A stretch of 7,738 nt of DNA from an uncultured Porphyromonadaceae bacterium (lineage in GTDB: Bacteria > Bacteroidota > Bacteroidia > Bacteroidales > Muribaculaceae): positions 1-7,738 of the forward strand of contig CAJMDR010000084.1 of NCBI GenBank assembly GCA_905212215.1, written 5' to 3'. Positions 5,571-7,738 of this stretch are shown here, in pieces (position 1 is the stretch's first letter; each line of letters begins with the position of its first letter). The translations under genes were made by a program, and so were the position numbers. The notes below the pieces were generated by a model, which did no database searches, was not told the DNA's origin, and was given only the letters and a program-made list of their open reading frames with translations.

Positions 5571-6949
5571 AAGACCTTCTGAACGGCAACACCACGATTG
5601 CCGCCCCCGCCACAGCACCCGGCACCGCAGCTCTTGCCATTATGCGCGTTTCAGGACCGGAGGCCCTGAAGATTGCCGACAAGCTGTGGAAAGGGAAACC
5701 TTTATCCGTGGCTGAATCTCATTCCGCACACCTCGGAACTGTACTTGATGCCGATGGAAAGATGCTCGATCAGGCGGTGGCAACGGTGTTTCGCGCACCG
5801 AACTCCTTCACCGGAGAAGACAGCGTGGAGTTCACTACTCATGGCTCGCCGTTTATCCAGAGCCGGTTGTTGAAAGCTTTGGTGAAGGCGGGAGCGAAAC
5901 TGGCACAGCCCGGAGAATTTACCCGAAGAGCATTCTTGAATGGGAAACTTGACCTGACGCAGGCTGAGGCAATTGCAGACATTATAGCGGCTGACTCGAA
6001 AGCGGCTCACAGGATTGCGGCAGACCAGTTGAACGGTAAATTCGCGGGGAGGATAAATCAGTTGCGCGAGGAGTTGATAAACATTGCGTCGCTGTTGGAG
6101 CTGGAACTTGACTTCTCGGAAGAGGATGTGGAGTTCGCATCGAGGAAGAACCTTGAAGAACTGGCACGGCAGGTTAAAGTGGAAATCAAACGTCTGCACA
6201 ACAGTTTCAGCGCCGGAGACGCCATAATGCATGGCATTCCCGTAGCCATAGCCGGCCCCGCGAATGCCGGGAAATCTTCGCTGTTAAACACCATTCTCGG
6301 GCATGACAGAGCCATCGTCAGCCCCATAGAAGGCACTACACGCGACACCATAGAGGAAACAATCCACATAGGAGAGCATCTTTTCCGGTTCATCGACACC
6401 GCCGGACTGCGAGACACCAACGACCCGGTGGAGAAAATAGGCATCGACCGCACACACGAAGCTCTGGATAAGGCGCGAATCATACTCTATGTGCACGATG
6501 CCACTTTACCACTCCCCCACCCCGCAGACATCCCCTCCACGCCGTCAGCCACCACCATCCTGTTGCTGAACAAAACCGATTTGATAGAGGGGGAAAAGGA
6601 GAAAATTCATGGCAATGCTGCGCAAGGGAAAGCCTCTATGAGCCTTCCAATCTCGGCCGAAACCCATGAGGGTCTCGACTCACTCCGCGAGACATTGAAA
6701 GAAATTGCGGAAGAAATGACACAGACCACAGGCGACATCCTGATAGCCAACGCCCGCCATGCCGAAGCCCTTGCCTCGGCCCTGAACTCCATAGACCAGG
6801 TGATAGATGCCCTGACAACAGCATTACCACCCGACCTCATCGCCCAGTCATTGCGCGAGACCATCGCCCATCTTTCCGTCATCACCGGTTCCATCCCCTC
6901 CGCCACCATCCTCTCCACCATCTTCTCCCGTTTCTGCATCGGCAAGTAG
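5555..6949 (+). CDS. mnmE: tRNA modification GTPase MnmE (TrmE)
   Basis: MnmE works with MnmG to install the aminomethyl or carboxymethylaminomethyl group at C5 of wobble U34, using GTP and a folate one-carbon donor. The protein has 464 residues. The N-terminal folate-binding domain (about 13-130) contains RVSGPEA, FTGEDSVEFTTHGSP and PGEFTRRAFLNGKLDL. A helical domain follows. The inserted G domain has G1 GPANAGKSS (234-242) with K+-loop Asn237, G2 TTRDT (261-265), G3 DTAGLRDT (281-288), G4 NKTD (339-342) and G5 around SAET (367-370). It ends in the invariant FCIGK with Cys461. The ATG at 5555 is the only start that keeps the folate domain whole, and it overlaps the nuclease gene. The segment before FCIGK (TGSIPSATILSTIFSR) lacks the acidic TTDD-like residues commonly present there. 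Its 3' end looks like the target of an integrative element. Confidence 0.97.
   Translation: MESALKDLLNGNTTIAAPATAPGTAALAIMRVSGPEALKIADKLWKGKPLSVAESHSAHLGTVLDADGKMLDQAVATVFRAPNSFTGEDSVEFTTHGSPFIQSRLLKALVKAGAKLAQPGEFTRRAFLNGKLDLTQAEAIADIIAADSKAAHRIAADQLNGKFAGRINQLREELINIASLLELELDFSEEDVEFASRKNLEELARQVKVEIKRLHNSFSAGDAIMHGIPVAIAGPANAGKSSLLNTILGHDRAIVSPIEGTTRDTIEETIHIGEHLFRFIDTAGLRDTNDPVEKIGIDRTHEALDKARIILYVHDATLPLPHPADIPSTPSATTILLLNKTDLIEGEKEKIHGNAAQGKASMSLPISAETHEGLDSLRETLKEIAEEMTQTTGDILIANARHAEALASALNSIDQVIDALTTALPPDLIAQSLRETIAHLSVITGSIPSATILSTIFSRFCIGK
6932..6949 (+). other. Candidate integration (att) site at the mnmE 3' end
   Basis: TTCTGCATCGGCAAGTAG encodes the last five residues FCIGK and the stop. 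The last 18 bp of this same gene (trmE/thdF) is the established attB of Salmonella genomic island 1 and its relatives. Here the gene is followed within 10 nt by phased repeats and, at 7214, by an excisionase-like gene. I infer that this is one att junction of an element. The matching repeat at the far end would lie outside the window, so it is not confirmed. Confidence 0.45.
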
Positions 6950-6953
6950 CCTA

Positions 6954-6979
6954 TTGGTGACAACTGGTGCCATCTGGTG
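6954..6979. repeat. Three YTGGTG repeats with exact 10-bp period
   Basis: TTGGTG (6954-6959), CTGGTG (6964-6969) and CTGGTG (6974-6979) recur every 10 bp, close to one helical turn, starting 5 nt after the mnmE stop. Same-face phasing beside a putative att core is what arm-type integrase sites or excisionase sites look like; the role is inferred. Confidence 0.6.
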
Positions 6980-6989
6980 TAAAACATTG

Positions 6990-7019
6990 AAAAGTCGCTC
7001 GTTATCGGGCGACTTTTTT
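6990..7019 (+). terminator. Rho-independent terminator downstream of mnmE
   Basis: The left arm AAAAGTCGCTCG (6990-7001), loop TTAT and right arm CGGGCGACTTTT (7006-7017) form a 12-bp stem with a single G-T wobble. The right arm runs into a six-T tract (7014-7019). The A-run on the left arm means the complementary strand also ends in T residues, so it may work in both directions. It would insulate mnmE from the gene at 7214. Whether it belongs to the chromosome or to the element is unclear. Confidence 0.85.
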
Positions 7020-7075
7020 CGTACCTATACTGCAATATAACCGCTTTTCATCCCTTTTTACCTGTGTTTTTGTAC

Positions 7076-7094
7076 CCGATTTGTATCAAATCGG
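7076..7094. promoter_or_regulatory. 8-bp inverted repeat upstream of the excisionase-like gene
   Basis: CCGATTTG (7076-7083) and CAAATCGG (7087-7094) are perfect inverted repeats separated by TAT. Two GTCAAT words follow at 7094-7099 and 7103-7108. A dyad of this shape is a candidate operator or recombination-protein site in the control region of the gene starting at 7214. Confidence 0.5.
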
Positions 7095-7132
7095 TCAATC
7101 CCGTCAATGCGTGCCGCAAGGTCGTGGACTTT

Positions 7133-7170
7133 TGAGACACCATGAGACGCAGTGAGACGCGATGATACAC
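7133..7170. repeat. Four TGAGACRC repeats with exact 10-bp period
   Basis: TGAGACAC (7133-7140), TGAGACGC (7143-7150), TGAGACGC (7153-7160) and the variant TGATACAC (7163-7170) recur at exactly 10-bp spacing, ending 43 nt before the start codon at 7214. The same-face array resembles cooperative binding sites, such as those for an excisionase-like winged-helix protein or integrase arm domain. The adjacent gene encodes a suitable candidate binder. Confidence 0.75.
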
Positions 7171-7174
7171 TTTC

Positions 7175-7197
7175 GGCGAAATAACTGGCGAAATAAC
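7175..7197. repeat. 11-bp direct repeat, two copies 12 bp apart
   Basis: GGCGAAATAAC is present at 7175-7185 and, identically, at 7187-7197, separated by one T. It sits between the TGAGACRC array and the start codon at 7214, where a bound protein would interfere with or assist transcription of the downstream gene. Autoregulation is a reasonable inference. Confidence 0.7.
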
Positions 7198-7213
7198 CAC
7201 CAATAAAGCGAAT

Positions 7214-7738
7214 ATGAGCAGTAATATTGAAATCATCAAAAAATGTAAGTGGTGCGGCAATGAATTTGTCGCACGAAAAACTACCACGGAATACTGTAGT
7301 CACAGATGTTCCGGCTTTGCCTATAAGAAAAGGAAACGGCAGGCGAAACTCAACGAGTTCAAAGCTGAATACTCAGTACAGGTTGAAGGTAAGGTTGAAA
7401 TCGAGAAACTTGAGTTTCTTTCCCCAACGCAGGTATGCCGATTGCTGGGTGTCAGTCGTGCGACCATCTACCGATACTTTGCCGATAACGCTATCGCAAC
7501 CGTGCAGTTCAAAGGAAAAACACTGGTGCGCCGACAAGACATTGACCAATTATTTGAAAAAGGTCATAAATATCTCAAACGAGAAAAGCCGGCAAGAGAA
7601 CCCATCACCGAGTTCTATACCTCCAAAGAGGTGCAGGAGAAATACGGTGTGTCCAATTCGGGAATGTATAAGATTGCCGAGCGCGAGGGCTGGCCGAAAA
7701 CTCAGAGCCGAGGCAAGACGCTCTGGAGCCGCAGCCAT
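7214..7738 (+). CDS. Zinc-ribbon, tandem excisionase-like winged-helix DNA-binding protein (partial, runs off the window)
   Basis: The frame is open from the ATG at 7214 to the last base: 175 codons, no stop seen. Residues 10-34 form a zinc ribbon with Cys11-x2-Cys14 and Cys28-x3-Cys32, followed by a very basic stretch (YKKRKRQAK, 37-45). Residues 68-114 are a MerR/excisionase-type winged helix (LSPTQVCRLLGVSRATIYRYF, wing with VQFKGKTLVRRQDIDQLF). Residues 134-173 are a second one (YTSKEVQEKYGVSNSGMYKIA, then a wing with TQSRGKTLW). Proteins of this build commonly sit next to a tyrosine recombinase in Bacteroidetes conjugative and mobilisable elements, where they help control excision or gene expression. 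The repeat arrays just upstream are plausible binding sites. No ribosome-binding motif is obvious, as is usual for the phylum. An alternative is a chromosomal regulator unrelated to mobility. Confidence 0.85.
   Translation, partial: MSSNIEIIKKCKWCGNEFVARKTTTEYCSHRCSGFAYKKRKRQAKLNEFKAEYSVQVEGKVEIEKLEFLSPTQVCRLLGVSRATIYRYFADNAIATVQFKGKTLVRRQDIDQLFEKGHKYLKREKPAREPITEFYTSKEVQEKYGVSNSGMYKIAEREGWPKTQSRGKTLWSRSH

Noticed and set aside
5702..6232. Minus-strand open frame of 176 codons within mnmE
   Set aside because: It lies wholly antisense to conserved MnmE coding sequence and shows no domain or composition of its own.
6954..7170. CRISPR array
   Set aside because: The repeats are only 6-8 bp with 10-bp spacing, far shorter than CRISPR repeats, and there are no unique spacers of normal size.
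7048..7303. Minus-strand open frames over the repeat-rich gap after mnmE
   Set aside because: They run antisense through the repeat arrays and the start of the plus-strand zinc-ribbon gene, with no recognisable product.

Overview
The window looks like chromosomal DNA from a Bacteroidales-type bacterium (Bacteroides, Prevotella or a relative; genus not resolvable by eye). The reasons are Bacteroidetes-style lipoprotein signal peptides, a Bacteroidetes-like C-terminal sorting-type domain on one lipoprotein, the absence of strong Shine-Dalgarno sites, and the protein flavour of MiaA, PepT and MnmE. The right end appears to be the start of an integrated mobile element.

Layout. Positions 1-373 are gene-poor and repeat-rich. 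They contain the decayed remnant (about 85-298) of a paralogue of the next gene. Two plus-strand lipoprotein genes follow: an unrecognised 245-residue protein (374-1111) and a 360-residue YD-repeat-like protein with a C-terminal sorting-type domain (1218-2300). The gap between them holds a perfect 16-bp palindrome and two overlapping, mutually exclusive hairpins. Converging on them from the minus strand is a two-gene unit, pepT (3265-4497) then miaA (2411-3256, TTG start, only 8 nt after the pepT stop). A divergent intergenic region with two strong inverted repeats (4517-4538 and 4543-4578) separates pepT from a plus-strand pair. That pair is a lipoprotein DNA/RNA non-specific endonuclease (4737-5570) and mnmE (5555-6949), which overlap by 16 nt.

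Immediately after mnmE the character changes. There is a run of 10-bp-phased short repeats, a perfect-stem terminator, an inverted repeat, a second 10-bp-phased repeat array and a 12-bp-period repeat. Then comes an open-ended gene (7214 to the window edge) for a zinc-ribbon protein with two excisionase-like winged-helix domains. The mnmE 3' end (TTCTGCATCGGCAAGTAG, encoding FCIGK-stop) is the kind of conserved site used by known integrative elements such as SGI1. The arrangement therefore suggests an att junction and the regulatory/recombination end of an integrative element whose integrase and cargo lie beyond the window.

Functionally, miaA (A37 isopentenylation) and mnmE (wobble U34 modification) are both tRNA anticodon-loop modification genes. 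pepT is a cytosolic tripeptidase, and the lipoproteins and nuclease are envelope or extracytoplasmic proteins. No complete new system lies inside the window. The most promising lead is the element end after 6949; second is the decaying tandem lipoprotein family at the left edge.
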